DNA from: Psychrobacter aquaticus CMS 56
GTDB lineage: Bacteria > Pseudomonadota > Gammaproteobacteria > Pseudomonadales > Moraxellaceae
Length of the DNA stretch: 64,000 bases
Assembly (NCBI RefSeq): GCF_000471625.1
Contig: NZ_AUSW01000033.1
Span: forward strand, 1 to 64,000
Direction: 5' to 3'
Part shown: positions 1 through 8,725 of the stretch, in pieces
How positions within the stretch are numbered: the stretch's first letter is position 1
How the letters are laid out: the number at the start of each line of letters is the position of its first letter
Made by a program: the position numbers and the translations under genes
Notes under the pieces: generated by a model
Seen by the model: the letters and a program-made list of their open reading frames with translations, nothing else
What the model was told of the DNA's origin: nothing
Databases searched by the model: none

Positions 1-2072
1 TGGGTGATGGCGCGGCAGATATGGATGCCGTCAATGTCAGACAATTAAAGGCAACCAACAGCACGGTTGACTTGGGACTGGACTTTACAGGGGATGACAC
101 TACCGTTGTCGTCAATCGTCAGTTAGGTGAAACCTTAACCATCAAAGGGGGCGCAGCAGACTTAACGGAGAACAATATCGGTGTTGTCGCTGATGACAAG
201 GGCAACCTGAACGTTAGATTGGCAAAGGACGTCATGCTTGGCAGTACAGGCAGCGTGAGAATGGAAAGTACCGTGCTAAACAACGCTGGTATTACCATCA
301 CTGACGGCCCTAACGAGACCATTACCTTGAGCAACGAAGGTCTTGATAACGGTAACAACAGAATTATCAAGGTTGCCAAAGGGATTGCGCCAAGTGATGC
401 TGTCAACTTCGCCCAGCTCACCACCACCAATAATGAGATTGCCAAAGGTATCAATATTGGTGATGGCAATAGCGCCAACGATCAGCAGTTTGCATTGGGG
501 GATACCATCAATATCACCGGTGATAGCAATCTGACTACCACAGCTTCTGCAACGGGTCTCCAAGTTAAGCTCAACAACCAGTTGGACTTAGGTGATTCTG
601 GTCGTATGCAGATAGGCAATAGCATTATGAACAACACAGGTTTTACCTTTGTTGATAATGGCATGGGTAGAACGGTTAGAATGAGCAGCACCGGCCTTGA
701 CAATGGTGGCAATCCTATTCGCAATGTTGGTAAAGGCACTCTGAACACTGACGCCGTAAACCTCGAGCAATTAAGAGAGGTGACCATTGCCTTGGACCAA
801 GGTTGGGGAATCACTGCTCAAGGCGATATTGCGACCATGGTCAAACAAGGAGGCACTGTTGATATGAATAGTAGAGATGGCAATATTACCGTGTCTAGAA
901 CGTTGGTCAATAACCCTGCTGCTATAGGCCTGCGTACAGCGGCAATATCTGCCAGCGCTAATGATATTAGTTTTGATTTAAATCCAAACATTAACGTAGT
1001 AAGCATAACCGCTGGTGATACCTTTATTAACGACAATGGACTCACTATTGTAAATGGCCCAAGTATCACTAAAAATGGCATTGATGCGGCTGATAATAAG
1101 ATCACTAATGTTCAAAACGGTGAAGTTACCGCAAACAGCCAAGAGGCCATCAACGGCAGTCAGCTTTATGCGCAAGGGAGTGGTATCGGTAGGATTATTG
1201 GTGGTAACACCGTTTACAATCCTGTAAATGGGACTTTTATTAATAGCAACATTGGCGGGACGGGCAGAGACAACATTGATGGTGCGATTGCTTCTATTAG
1301 ACAAGGCGCAGTTGAAATCAATGAAAATGTGCAAGTCAATACTACCAATATTGCCACCAATACTACCAATATCGCTACCAATACTACCAATATCGCTACT
1401 AATACTGCTAATATTGTAACCAATACCACCAATATTAAGGCCAATCAAGATAGGCTCAATGCAGGACTTAACTTCGGCGCAGATCATGGTACTACTATTA
1501 AAAAGTCAGTAGGTGATGGCAGCGTACTTACTTTCAAAGGGGGTAATAATGTCACGACTACCGCAGAAGGCAGTAGTATTAAGTTTGATCTAAATGGTAA
1601 TATTAATTTAGATAGCGTTACTACTGGTAATACCACGATCAATAGTAATGGCGTTACTATGGTTGGTGGTCCTAGTATGACCGCAAGTGGCATCAATGCC
1701 GCTGGTAACAAGATTACTAATGTTGCTGATGGTATGGCTCCTCGAGATGCTGTGAATTTTGGCCAATTAGATGCGGTTAGTAAAAGACTTGGCGACAGCA
1801 TGAATGAGTTAGGCTATAAGATTGGTGAAGTCGAAGATGATGCAAACGCGGGTATTTCAGCTGCGATGGCGATGTCTTCACTACCACAGGCTTATATCGT
1901 AGGAAAGTCGATGATTGGTGGCGGTGTGGGTACATACAATGGAGAAAGCGCAGTCGCTATCGGCTTCTCTAAACTATCTAACGACGGTCGTTGGGTCATG
2001 AAACTAAACGGTACCGCAGATACTCAAGGTAATGCCGGTGCCTCAATTGGCGCAGGCTTCCATTTCGATTGA
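1..2072 (+). CDS. Trimeric autotransporter adhesin (YadA/Ata-like), 3' part only
   Basis: This is the C-terminal part of a surface adhesin of the type V secretion family; the reading frame is already open at base 3, so the N-terminus, signal peptide and most of the head lie outside the window. Several head/neck modules end in a D-A-V-N-x-x-Q-L motif, seen at the very start and again near bases 395, 750 and 1750. A heptad stalk repeat lies at 1338-1442. The last roughly 75 residues match a YadA-type membrane anchor, which trimerises into an outer-membrane barrel. The final residues are F-H-F-D, so the last residue is not the aromatic usual for outer-membrane barrels. A strong terminator follows. 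Family knowledge suggests adhesion to surfaces or host matrix; the ligand cannot be inferred. Confidence 0.9.
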   Translation, partial: GDGAADMDAVNVRQLKATNSTVDLGLDFTGDDTTVVVNRQLGETLTIKGGAADLTENNIGVVADDKGNLNVRLAKDVMLGSTGSVRMESTVLNNAGITITDGPNETITLSNEGLDNGNNRIIKVAKGIAPSDAVNFAQLTTTNNEIAKGINIGDGNSANDQQFALGDTINITGDSNLTTTASATGLQVKLNNQLDLGDSGRMQIGNSIMNNTGFTFVDNGMGRTVRMSSTGLDNGGNPIRNVGKGTLNTDAVNLEQLREVTIALDQGWGITAQGDIATMVKQGGTVDMNSRDGNITVSRTLVNNPAAIGLRTAAISASANDISFDLNPNINVVSITAGDTFINDNGLTIVNGPSITKNGIDAADNKITNVQNGEVTANSQEAINGSQLYAQGSGIGRIIGGNTVYNPVNGTFINSNIGGTGRDNIDGAIASIRQGAVEINENVQVNTTNIATNTTNIATNTTNIATNTANIVTNTTNIKANQDRLNAGLNFGADHGTTIKKSVGDGSVLTFKGGNNVTTTAEGSSIKFDLNGNINLDSVTTGNTTINSNGVTMVGGPSMTASGINAAGNKITNVADGMAPRDAVNFGQLDAVSKRLGDSMNELGYKIGEVEDDANAGISAAMAMSSLPQAYIVGKSMIGGGVGTYNGESAVAIGFSKLSNDGRWVMKLNGTADTQGNAGASIGAGFHFD
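1338..1442 (+). repeat. Five tandem 21-bp (heptad) repeats in adhesin stalk
   Basis: Five consecutive 21-base units encode heptads of the form N-T-T-N-I-A-T; units 4 and 5 are diverged (NTANIVT, NTTNIKA). This is typical of the trimeric coiled-coil stalk. Because each unit is a multiple of three, slippage would change stalk length without breaking the frame. Confidence 0.85.
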
Positions 2073-2113
2073 GTAAAAAGCCAAGCCACGTATCAAGGTT
2101 TTTAAAATAAAAC

Positions 2114-2146
2114 AAAAAAGCAAGACAGCGAATGTCTTGCTTTTTT
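2114..2146 (+). terminator. Rho-independent terminator after the adhesin
   Basis: A perfect 14-bp inverted repeat (AAAAAAGCAAGACA and its complement) encloses the loop GCGAA and ends in six T. It lies 41 bases past the adhesin stop. The A-run on the 5' side could also let it work on the minus strand, but no minus-strand gene ends here. Confidence 0.9.
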
Positions 2147-2255
2147 ATGAGTGAAACCAAGGTTTTCAAGATGATACCTTATTCGCTTTTTATTTATTAG
2201 ATTATCGAATAAACTCATATGCAAGAATGTTTTTAAGAGTATTCTAATAACTATT

Positions 2256-3311
2256 ATGATGCCAAATTTTTTTACTCGTCCTCTTACTACTTGTGTAACC
2301 ATGTTAGTCGTCGTACTGCACGGGATCATTGCGTGGGCGATGGTATCTATTGATAAACCAATAACTGCTGTCCCTAAAAACAAGCCCAGTATCATTCATT
2401 TAGAGTTGATAACACTGGCCTCAACCCCTGCAAAAATACAATCATCTACAAACAATCCTCCGACTGTGCCTCAGCCCAAACCTTTAATTAAAAAGCCCTC
2501 ACAACCCAACATACAACCTACTGAACCCATAAAAAAGGCCGAAACGACTGAAACGGTCACAGTATCAGATTCAGTAGAACCCCTAAAAACCGTAGTAGAA
2601 CAGAAGCAAACAACCCCAATAACAAGTACAACATCGGTTAAAGAAGATTTTGAGGTGGAGAGGAAGCCTGTAAACCCTTCATCAGACCAAAAGCTAATAA
2701 TAGCAGAATCAAAGAATATAGTAGCATCAAAGAAAACAGTTAACACATCTGACGCAAAGGAAGAAACAGAGGATGATCTGTCTGCCATGATTCGTGCCGT
2801 AACCGCCCAATTTAATCGCGAGCAAGCCATACAGCAGCGAGCCGCAAGAAATCAAGCCAATAGAAAGCTAATGGAACAAGAACAGTGGCAAGCACAAGCA
2901 GCAAACGAAGCAGTTGGCAAGATGTTAGCATTAGCCGCAGCCCAAGCCGAACAACAAACCACCGATCAAACCGATTTAGATAATAAGGTTAACGAAAACG
3001 ACGTAGACGCTCCTTTTTTGGCAGAAGATGGCAGTTGGATGGATGGGCAAGAACCCACTACCAGTGTCCCATCGCTTGTATGGCGTAATATTAATACTCG
3101 TTTGGGTGATGTATTTATCGTCATGTTAGAGTTGCATGTCAACAAAGAGGGTTATATTACAGAGGTGCAATTACTTGAGTCATCGGGCAGTCCAATTATC
3201 GATGCCATAGCAACGACTCAAGTCAGAGCAGGACAACTCAATCCGCTAAAACAAAATGGCATCGAAGTGGATGCCATTGTACCCATGTCATTGGTCTATG
3301 AAAGACCTTAG
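2256..3311 (+). CDS. TonB-like energy transducer protein
   Basis: The 351-residue protein has the TonB layout. A short cytoplasmic N-terminus is followed by one membrane segment at about residues 11-30, with a histidine (H22) placed like the conserved membrane histidine of TonB. A long Pro/Lys/Glu/Thr-rich periplasmic spacer covers about 40-170, an Ala/Gln-rich likely helical stretch 175-240, and a C-terminal TonB domain about 270-351 (ending S-L-V-Y-E-R-P). Such proteins pass energy from ExbB/ExbD to outer-membrane receptors. No exbB or exbD is next to it. It may serve the siderophore receptor near the other end of the window, but that is inference. It stands alone, 183 bases after the adhesin and convergent with the next gene. 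Confidence 0.8.
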   Translation: MMPNFFTRPLTTCVTMLVVVLHGIIAWAMVSIDKPITAVPKNKPSIIHLELITLASTPAKIQSSTNNPPTVPQPKPLIKKPSQPNIQPTEPIKKAETTETVTVSDSVEPLKTVVEQKQTTPITSTTSVKEDFEVERKPVNPSSDQKLIIAESKNIVASKKTVNTSDAKEETEDDLSAMIRAVTAQFNREQAIQQRAARNQANRKLMEQEQWQAQAANEAVGKMLALAAAQAEQQTTDQTDLDNKVNENDVDAPFLAEDGSWMDGQEPTTSVPSLVWRNINTRLGDVFIVMLELHVNKEGYITEVQLLESSGSPIIDAIATTQVRAGQLNPLKQNGIEVDAIVPMSLVYERP

Positions 3312-3473
3312 CTTCAGATTTCAACAACGCGTAGGACAAAAAGGTGTGGCTACCAATTTGTCACAGCTGTTGTAAATGCCGCCACCCATTTATATATTAA
3401 ACCCTTATATCAGATAGAGGCGACCAAGCTGCGTGCCGTTTGGTTCTTTGAGTAATATTACCGTTCACTTGAC

Positions 3474-4619
3474 CTAAAATGCCCGCTCAAAAAACCACCA
3501 TAGAGCCACTAAAATACTAATCAGCGATCCTATATAAAAAATGACGTACTTATAAAATTGCGTGTGACGTAATAATAGAGCTATTGGAAATACCAAAGCG
3601 ATAAATACCAGTTGTCCCAATTCAATACCTACATTGAAACTCAATAATGCTAGTACACGCGCGCTGGTGGCAAGTGGCAAATCTACTAAAACATTGGCAA
3701 AGCCAAAACCGTGAATGAGCCCAAAAAAGAAAGCAAGATAGATTGCTCGTACTCGTAGCAATGGCACTAAGTTATTGAGCGCGGCAAAGGCGATAGACAA
3801 GGCAATGACAGACTCAATAAAACTGGCTGGTATACTAACGATTTGTAGCGCCGCTAAGCTAAGCGTAATCGAATGCGCGAGTGTGAACGAGGTGGCAATC
3901 CAAAAAACTTCAAGTAGAGCCGCCTTCGGTTTGGAGACCGCAACCAATTGTTTTTGTTTACGCACATATACGGCAGGGATGAGCAATACGAACAAAAATA
4001 GGAGGTGATCCCAACCAATCAGCAAATGATGTATACCGCTTTTGAGAAAATTTGTCGCCGTAGATATTGAGTCGGACGCTGCTTCTGAACCCAGTGGGTT
4101 TTGACCGACAGCCAATACTTGTAGCGGCGTGCCCTCATTAGGTTGTGTCAGGATCAAGCGGTGATTGGCGTCAATACCTGCCAGTATCTGATAATCAAGG
4201 CGATCAATTGGCTGCTCACAGTTCAATTTAAAATTAGTATGTAAATAATTAAAACCGCCGCGTGTGTTGATTGCTAGTGGCTCAAAACTTGCTATTTGAC
4301 AAGCTTGTGTCGCACTTTCTAATGTTACCTTAGACGTCACCAGTTGCTCTATAAGTGCCGTCTGTGATTTTATTTCTGCCCAGCTGACCTGCTGATCTTG
4401 ATTTGGGTCTATATCTATCAGCAATGCCAAATCGCGAAGTGACAACTCGTATTCGGCATCGTATCTAACATCTGCTGCCTCTTCAGAGTCATCTTTGGTA
4501 AGGTTTAAGTACGCGGTACTGGCTTCATGTGCTTGTACTAAGGTGCAAGTCAGCAATAGCAATAGTAGCGTCAAGTAACGATAGGTTCGGCACCAAATAA
4601 GTCTACTAAGCGCACTCAT
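3474..4619 (-). CDS. HupE/UreJ-family membrane protein with EF-hand-like loop
   Basis: This 381-residue protein starts with a signal peptide (about 1-30, cleavage likely after V-Q-A, leaving H31 first). The N-terminal half is periplasmic and contains D71-P-N73-Q-D75-Q-Q-V-S-W-A-E82, which fits a calcium-binding EF-hand loop. The C-terminal half carries about six or seven membrane helices and the family motif H-L-L-I-G-W-D-H-L-L-F. HupE/UreJ proteins are linked to nickel or cobalt uptake, but this longer subgroup is uncharacterised. The start overlaps the TPR gene stop by four bases (ATGA), with an AAGGA ribosome site inside the upstream gene, so the two are probably translationally coupled. 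It is the last gene of the DUF4331 set. Confidence 0.75.
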   Translation of the reverse strand: MSALSRLIWCRTYRYLTLLLLLLTCTLVQAHEASTAYLNLTKDDSEEAADVRYDAEYELSLRDLALLIDIDPNQDQQVSWAEIKSQTALIEQLVTSKVTLESATQACQIASFEPLAINTRGGFNYLHTNFKLNCEQPIDRLDYQILAGIDANHRLILTQPNEGTPLQVLAVGQNPLGSEAASDSISTATNFLKSGIHHLLIGWDHLLFLFVLLIPAVYVRKQKQLVAVSKPKAALLEVFWIATSFTLAHSITLSLAALQIVSIPASFIESVIALSIAFAALNNLVPLLRVRAIYLAFFFGLIHGFGFANVLVDLPLATSARVLALLSFNVGIELGQLVFIALVFPIALLLRHTQFYKYVIFYIGSLISILVALWWFFERAF

Positions 4620-5875
4620 AAAGGATTATCCTTGACCTGAACTTGTGTATCTAAATGCCCAGTGGTATCCATCACCGTGCTTTTGACTTGGGCAGTTGAA
4701 TCTTGCTTGCGTATTGCTTGGCAATTTAGGCAATCACTTATTTTACCCAAACGTAAATCACGCTCTAGTGCTGGATACTCAAATTGTGTGTCTGTTATAA
4801 ATTGACGTATAAGCTCGATGTCTTTTTGGCTACCTGCTTTGAGCGCTGCTGTGGCGTAGAGCACGATATCTGCTGTCTCACGCTGCTGTTGCCAATTATC
4901 CCGAGCCAATTGAAGGGCAGAGTCAACCTGATTGGCAAGCAAAGCATAAGTGGCCTGCTCACGCATATGGGCGTCTTCTAGGCGTATCTGCCACACATCA
5001 ATGCGCTCCTTCATCAATGCCAAGTTCTGATTGGCCCTCTTATCGCCCAATTTTATTTGAGCAGTAATGAGGCGTAGTAGCAGCGCGTCTTTATCAGTAT
5101 GCTCTTGAAGCAGGTCACGGACTTTTTCATATTCACCAATACTCAATAGCCAATCAGCTCGAGCCATGAGTGCAGGTACCGTCTGATCATCCATGACATC
5201 GAAGACTTGGTTAGCAAGAGTGGTATCTTGGCTACGTAATGCTGCATCTGCCTGAATCAGATAGATCCAGCGAGCAGTCGAGGCATCTAGCCCAGAAGCA
5301 ATGGCTGCCAGTCCATTGAGCGTTTGTTTTGCTGGTTCAAGTTTGCCAGTCATGCTCTGTATTTGCGCTTCACACGCCAATGCATAAACACGCAGGTCAG
5401 GGTCATCAAGCTTTTTGCAGTGGCTCATTGCTTCTGCAAACTGACCCTGAACCACGAGTAAAGAAGAAAGGGTCAATAGCGCATCTGCATGAGCTGCATC
5501 TTGACTGAGTATTTGCTCTAATACGGCGGTTGCTTCAGCGAATTTGTGATCCGATTGAAGTGCCCGTGCTTGCAGCATAAGGGTATCTATACTCTGATCT
5601 GTTGTCTGATCTAGCTGCGCACGCGCTTGTCCTAATGCCCGTGGATCGCCCTGCAGATAAGCACGCTCCAACAATTGACTGGTGCCCTCCAGCGTGTTTG
5701 TACTCGCATCGGACACAAAGTCAGCTGAGCTTAGATAACGTGGTGGCGGAGAGTCTTCGGGTAGGGTCGCAAGAATTTGTTGATCGTCTTTTGGAATAAA
5801 GGGGGCAGCATGAATAAGCTGACTACTAATGAATAACAACAATAAGCATTCGATAGGGAACTTAATCCAGTGCAT
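4616..5875 (-). CDS. Secreted tetratricopeptide-repeat protein
   Basis: The protein has an N-terminal signal sequence (hydrophobic L-L-L-L-F, cleavage near A-A-P) and then a largely helical, Ala/Leu/Gln-rich body. Several TPR-like units follow, the clearest around the segments A-T-A-V-L-E-Q and A-H-A-D-A-L-L-T-L. Near the C-terminus a C-L-N-C pair could be a disulfide or metal site. The ATG at 5875 is preferred over a GTG at 5887 because a GTGAGA-type ribosome site precedes it. It overlaps the HupE-like gene by four bases and follows the small lipoprotein gene. TPR proteins usually act as scaffolds; a periplasmic partner for the DUF4331 or HupE-like protein is an inference. Confidence 0.7.
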   Translation of the reverse strand: MHWIKFPIECLLLLFISSQLIHAAPFIPKDDQQILATLPEDSPPPRYLSSADFVSDASTNTLEGTSQLLERAYLQGDPRALGQARAQLDQTTDQSIDTLMLQARALQSDHKFAEATAVLEQILSQDAAHADALLTLSSLLVVQGQFAEAMSHCKKLDDPDLRVYALACEAQIQSMTGKLEPAKQTLNGLAAIASGLDASTARWIYLIQADAALRSQDTTLANQVFDVMDDQTVPALMARADWLLSIGEYEKVRDLLQEHTDKDALLLRLITAQIKLGDKRANQNLALMKERIDVWQIRLEDAHMREQATYALLANQVDSALQLARDNWQQQRETADIVLYATAALKAGSQKDIELIRQFITDTQFEYPALERDLRLGKISDCLNCQAIRKQDSTAQVKSTVMDTTGHLDTQVQVKDNPL

Positions 5876-5954
5876 AAAATATCTCACTCAGAACATAAAG
5901 AAACACCCAATCAGTATACTGACTAGGTGTTTGCTGAATTTATCTCACGTCATA

Positions 5955-6236
5955 CTAGAGTGAGGCATTGGCATTTGCTACTACAACAGGTTCTGCCAAA
6001 TTTGCTTCAGGAAGTATAATCCGATCGATATCTTGAGGCTCATCGGTATCCACATTATTACTGGCGTCAATCACATCAGAAGTCCTGCTAACGGCCAACT
6101 TAGCTTTTTCTTGGTCTACTGCAACATCGTTATTGACTGGATTTGTTGGTTTACTAGCATTGTTATCATTGTCACTGAAGCAACCAGAAAGCGCAGCTGA
6201 TCCAGTGATCAATACGGCTAACATTAGATAGCGCAT
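5955..6236 (-). CDS. Small predicted lipoprotein, function unknown
   Basis: The 93-residue product begins with a lipoprotein signal and the lipobox L-S-G-C at about residues 16-19, followed by an Asp/Asn-rich linker (S-D-N-D-N-N). The rest is polar and acidic with no domain I recognise. A good AAGGAG ribosome site precedes the ATG. It lies 27 bases after the DUF4331 gene and 79 bases before the TPR gene, on the same strand, so it is probably part of the same transcript. Confidence 0.65.
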   Translation of the reverse strand: MRYLMLAVLITGSAALSGCFSDNDNNASKPTNPVNNDVAVDQEKAKLAVSRTSDVIDASNNVDTDEPQDIDRIILPEANLAEPVVVANANASL

Positions 6237-6263
6237 AGTATTTCTCCTTGGTTTGGTTTCAGC

Positions 6264-7763
6264 TTATCGGGCACCTGGGGTTGGGGTTGTCAGATAAGGA
6301 AAGACTGAATCAAACTCGGTAGCAGGTTTGAGAGCGCCATCAGTGAGTGGTGCTTTGCCAGCTTTGGCATCAGCAGGTACGCAGGTGACAGCAGCTGGTA
6401 GACCAGCATGACATAGGGCACCCATTGACACTCTTAAGGCGATATCTGTCACATCATCACCAGGGCGTCGACCATTTGGAAATCCTGCAACATCTTTGGC
6501 ATCTGCCTTAGGACGACCATCGGTCTGACCAGGAATAATACTAATCACACCCAAATCGTTTTGCATAGCAGCAGGTACCGCTGCAATGCTAGTGTTCAAA
6601 CGTAGCATATCTGCAGGTACTTGATTTGTATTCGCAGGCTTGTTGACAGTAGGAACGCCTGTCAAAAATGCGGTCACTAAATCTTGACGTGGGAAGTTCG
6701 TTGGCGCAGGTGCCGTTGGATATAACGTCTGAATCAACGCTGGAAGCGTCGGATAAAATACATAATTTTTAAAATTATCCACATCATCTTTTGGCTCTGA
6801 GGCATTAAACTTGTCTTTGTCTTTTAGACCAATGACCACTTCGTTGACGAGCGGCATACCCAGTCTTGAAACCTGTGTCCATGCACCGCCTTTTTTGGCA
6901 GTAGTGCTGATACCGGAAGCAGGTGAAGGGTTCACTAGTGTTGCCTGACGAACACTGGCAGTCGTCCAAGCGCCGATCACAGGGTCTTTACTTGTTGCAC
7001 TGATAAGGCAAGATTTTGGCACTTCCATCGCAATCGATGTGACGTTTTTGTCTGCTAGTATATTGGTGCCACCATCACGTGCGCCCAATGGATTTAGGTT
7101 AATCAAATCAAATACTCTACCCAAATCGATGGCAAAGCCTTCAGCACGCTGACCGACGAACACTTTACCTTGGCCACAGCTCCCTAAATTTAGAGGCTTA
7201 ATAAAGCCGCGAGCATATGTCGGATAGTCAGCAAACGACTTGGTGCCGATATAATCAAATGGTTTATCGAAATTGCCTAATGAGGTACGCGCACCACTAC
7301 GGCGATCACCTTTGACCATCGTTACGTTATAGCTCTCGCTCGTTTGGACATTGGCAGGGTTTGAGGCATCACCAGCGTTAGATAAAGGTATGGCGACATT
7401 TGGTGTTGATGGGTTACGATCTGAATCGATTTCAATACTATTTAAATTTTGAGTAAAATCAAATTGGAAGGTAATGTCTTCAACAGCGTCACCGTTGTTG
7501 TCGATATGAATCTCATAAAGGGCATCTGGATCTAGGGCAAAATAATTGGGTCCGCCGTAGGCATCTTGCAGTGGCAAATAGTTGGCAATAATCGTGACGT
7601 AATCTTTTCGATTATTCTCGTAACTATTAAACATATAAAAGTCAGAGGCATCGACTTTTGGGGTTTTGGTAATAGAAGGGGCTTCACGGTGACTGGAGGC
7701 GACGGCGCTTGCACTCACGCATAGGGTCATGGCTGCTATTAGAGCCTTTGTGGTATATTTCAT
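6264..7763 (-). CDS. DUF4331 family secreted protein
   Basis: This 499-residue protein has a signal peptide (about 1-22, ending A-S-A-V-A) and then the family hallmark S-H-R-E-A-P just after cleavage, followed by D-A-S-D-F-Y-M-F. The rest fits the DUF4331 family (long, beta-rich, secreted). It is the first gene of the minus-strand set and has an AAGGAT ribosome site before the ATG. DUF4331 proteins have no established function that I know. The company of a TPR protein and a HupE-like membrane protein suggests a cell-envelope process, possibly metal or calcium related, but this is only inference. Confidence 0.85.
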   Translation of the reverse strand: MKYTTKALIAAMTLCVSASAVASSHREAPSITKTPKVDASDFYMFNSYENNRKDYVTIIANYLPLQDAYGGPNYFALDPDALYEIHIDNNGDAVEDITFQFDFTQNLNSIEIDSDRNPSTPNVAIPLSNAGDASNPANVQTSESYNVTMVKGDRRSGARTSLGNFDKPFDYIGTKSFADYPTYARGFIKPLNLGSCGQGKVFVGQRAEGFAIDLGRVFDLINLNPLGARDGGTNILADKNVTSIAMEVPKSCLISATSKDPVIGAWTTASVRQATLVNPSPASGISTTAKKGGAWTQVSRLGMPLVNEVVIGLKDKDKFNASEPKDDVDNFKNYVFYPTLPALIQTLYPTAPAPTNFPRQDLVTAFLTGVPTVNKPANTNQVPADMLRLNTSIAAVPAAMQNDLGVISIIPGQTDGRPKADAKDVAGFPNGRRPGDDVTDIALRVSMGALCHAGLPAAVTCVPADAKAGKAPLTDGALKPATEFDSVFPYLTTPTPGAR

Positions 7764-7924
7764 ACGGATCCTTGTAAAGAAACTTTAAGTGATTGGGCGG
7801 TTGAGATTCAATCTCACTTACAATTACTAGTTAACTAAATAATCTCCTTATTAAGTTAATTCGAATTATACACATGTTTAAATTCGTTTGTGAAGCGTTT
7901 AATTTATTTAATTATGTGTATATA

Positions 7925-8569
7925 TCAAGCTTTTGGCGCATCAGGTTGCATCATAGGATCAGCGTCTGCAAAGGCTTTTAACTTACGGCAATATGTATCA
8001 ATTTCAACAATATTAGGATAAGGGTTTAGGTCTACTTTAAAGCGGCGAGCAGAAGAAACCTGCGGAATCAAATAGCAATCTGCAAAAGTAGGATGATTGC
8101 CGTAACAGAATTTCCCGCGATTTTTATCTTCTGCTAAGCGTGTCTCTAACGCTTCAAATCCCTCACTTATCCAGCGATTGCACCATACCATAACGTCATC
8201 TTCGTCTACTGACAGCTCGTTGCGTAGATATTGTAAGATACGGCGATTATTAATCGGATGCATATCACAGCCGATCATGGCGCTAATAGCGCGCACATGC
8301 ATGCGCCCAATCGCATCTTTTGGCAATAAAGGGTTTTCAGGGTAGACTTCTTCCAACCATTCCAAAATAGCAGGGCTTTGGTACAACAATAAATCATCCG
8401 ATTGTAGGACAGGGACCAATCCTTGTGGGTTGATAGATTTAAATGCGGCGTTTAGCTGCTCGTCTTGCGCCAGATTGACCGCGACATAATCGTACTCTAA
8501 ACCTTTTAAATTCATCGCGATACGGGTACGGTAAGAGGTACTGCTACGAAAATAGCTATAAAGTTTCAT
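7925..8569 (-). CDS. maiA: Maleylacetoacetate isomerase (zeta-class GST fold)
   Basis: It would convert maleylacetoacetate to fumarylacetoacetate, the step before fahA in tyrosine and homogentisate breakdown, using glutathione as cofactor. The 214-residue length is normal for the family. The N-terminus K-L-Y-S-Y-F-R-S-S-T-S-Y-R carries the zeta-GST active-site serine motif (the common form has S-S-C-S/A), and N-P-Q-G-L-V-P-V-L is the usual glutathione-binding segment with its cis-proline. It is divergent from the iclR-type regulator 156 bases away, which suggests control by that regulator. The other catabolic genes of the path lie further right. Confidence 0.88.
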   Translation of the reverse strand: MKLYSYFRSSTSYRTRIAMNLKGLEYDYVAVNLAQDEQLNAAFKSINPQGLVPVLQSDDLLLYQSPAILEWLEEVYPENPLLPKDAIGRMHVRAISAMIGCDMHPINNRRILQYLRNELSVDEDDVMVWCNRWISEGFEALETRLAEDKNRGKFCYGNHPTFADCYLIPQVSSARRFKVDLNPYPNIVEIDTYCRKLKAFADADPMMQPDAPKA

Positions 8570-8725
8570 TATTATTCAATCCTTTTATTATGGTATGTTG
8601 TCAGGGAAATAAGGGGTCATAATTATTGATACCAAATTTGTTTCGTACAGTCCAATATAAGTATTATTGAGTTGTATTCTTACTTGACTGATATTTAATA
8701 GCATAAACCATTAATCGAGCAAGCC

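Noticed and set aside
1338..1442. Short tandem units that could suggest a CRISPR or satellite
   Set aside because: Units are adjacent without spacers and encode coiled-coil heptads in frame.
978..1487. Repetitive minus-strand frame rich in Gly/Ser/Ile
   Set aside because: It is the antisense reading of the adhesin heptad repeats; the plus-strand frame has clear adhesin motifs.
2195..2230. AT-rich stretch before the TonB-like gene resembling a Fur box
   Set aside because: Only GATTATC-like fragments match; too few positions fit compared with the four sites in the siderophore region.
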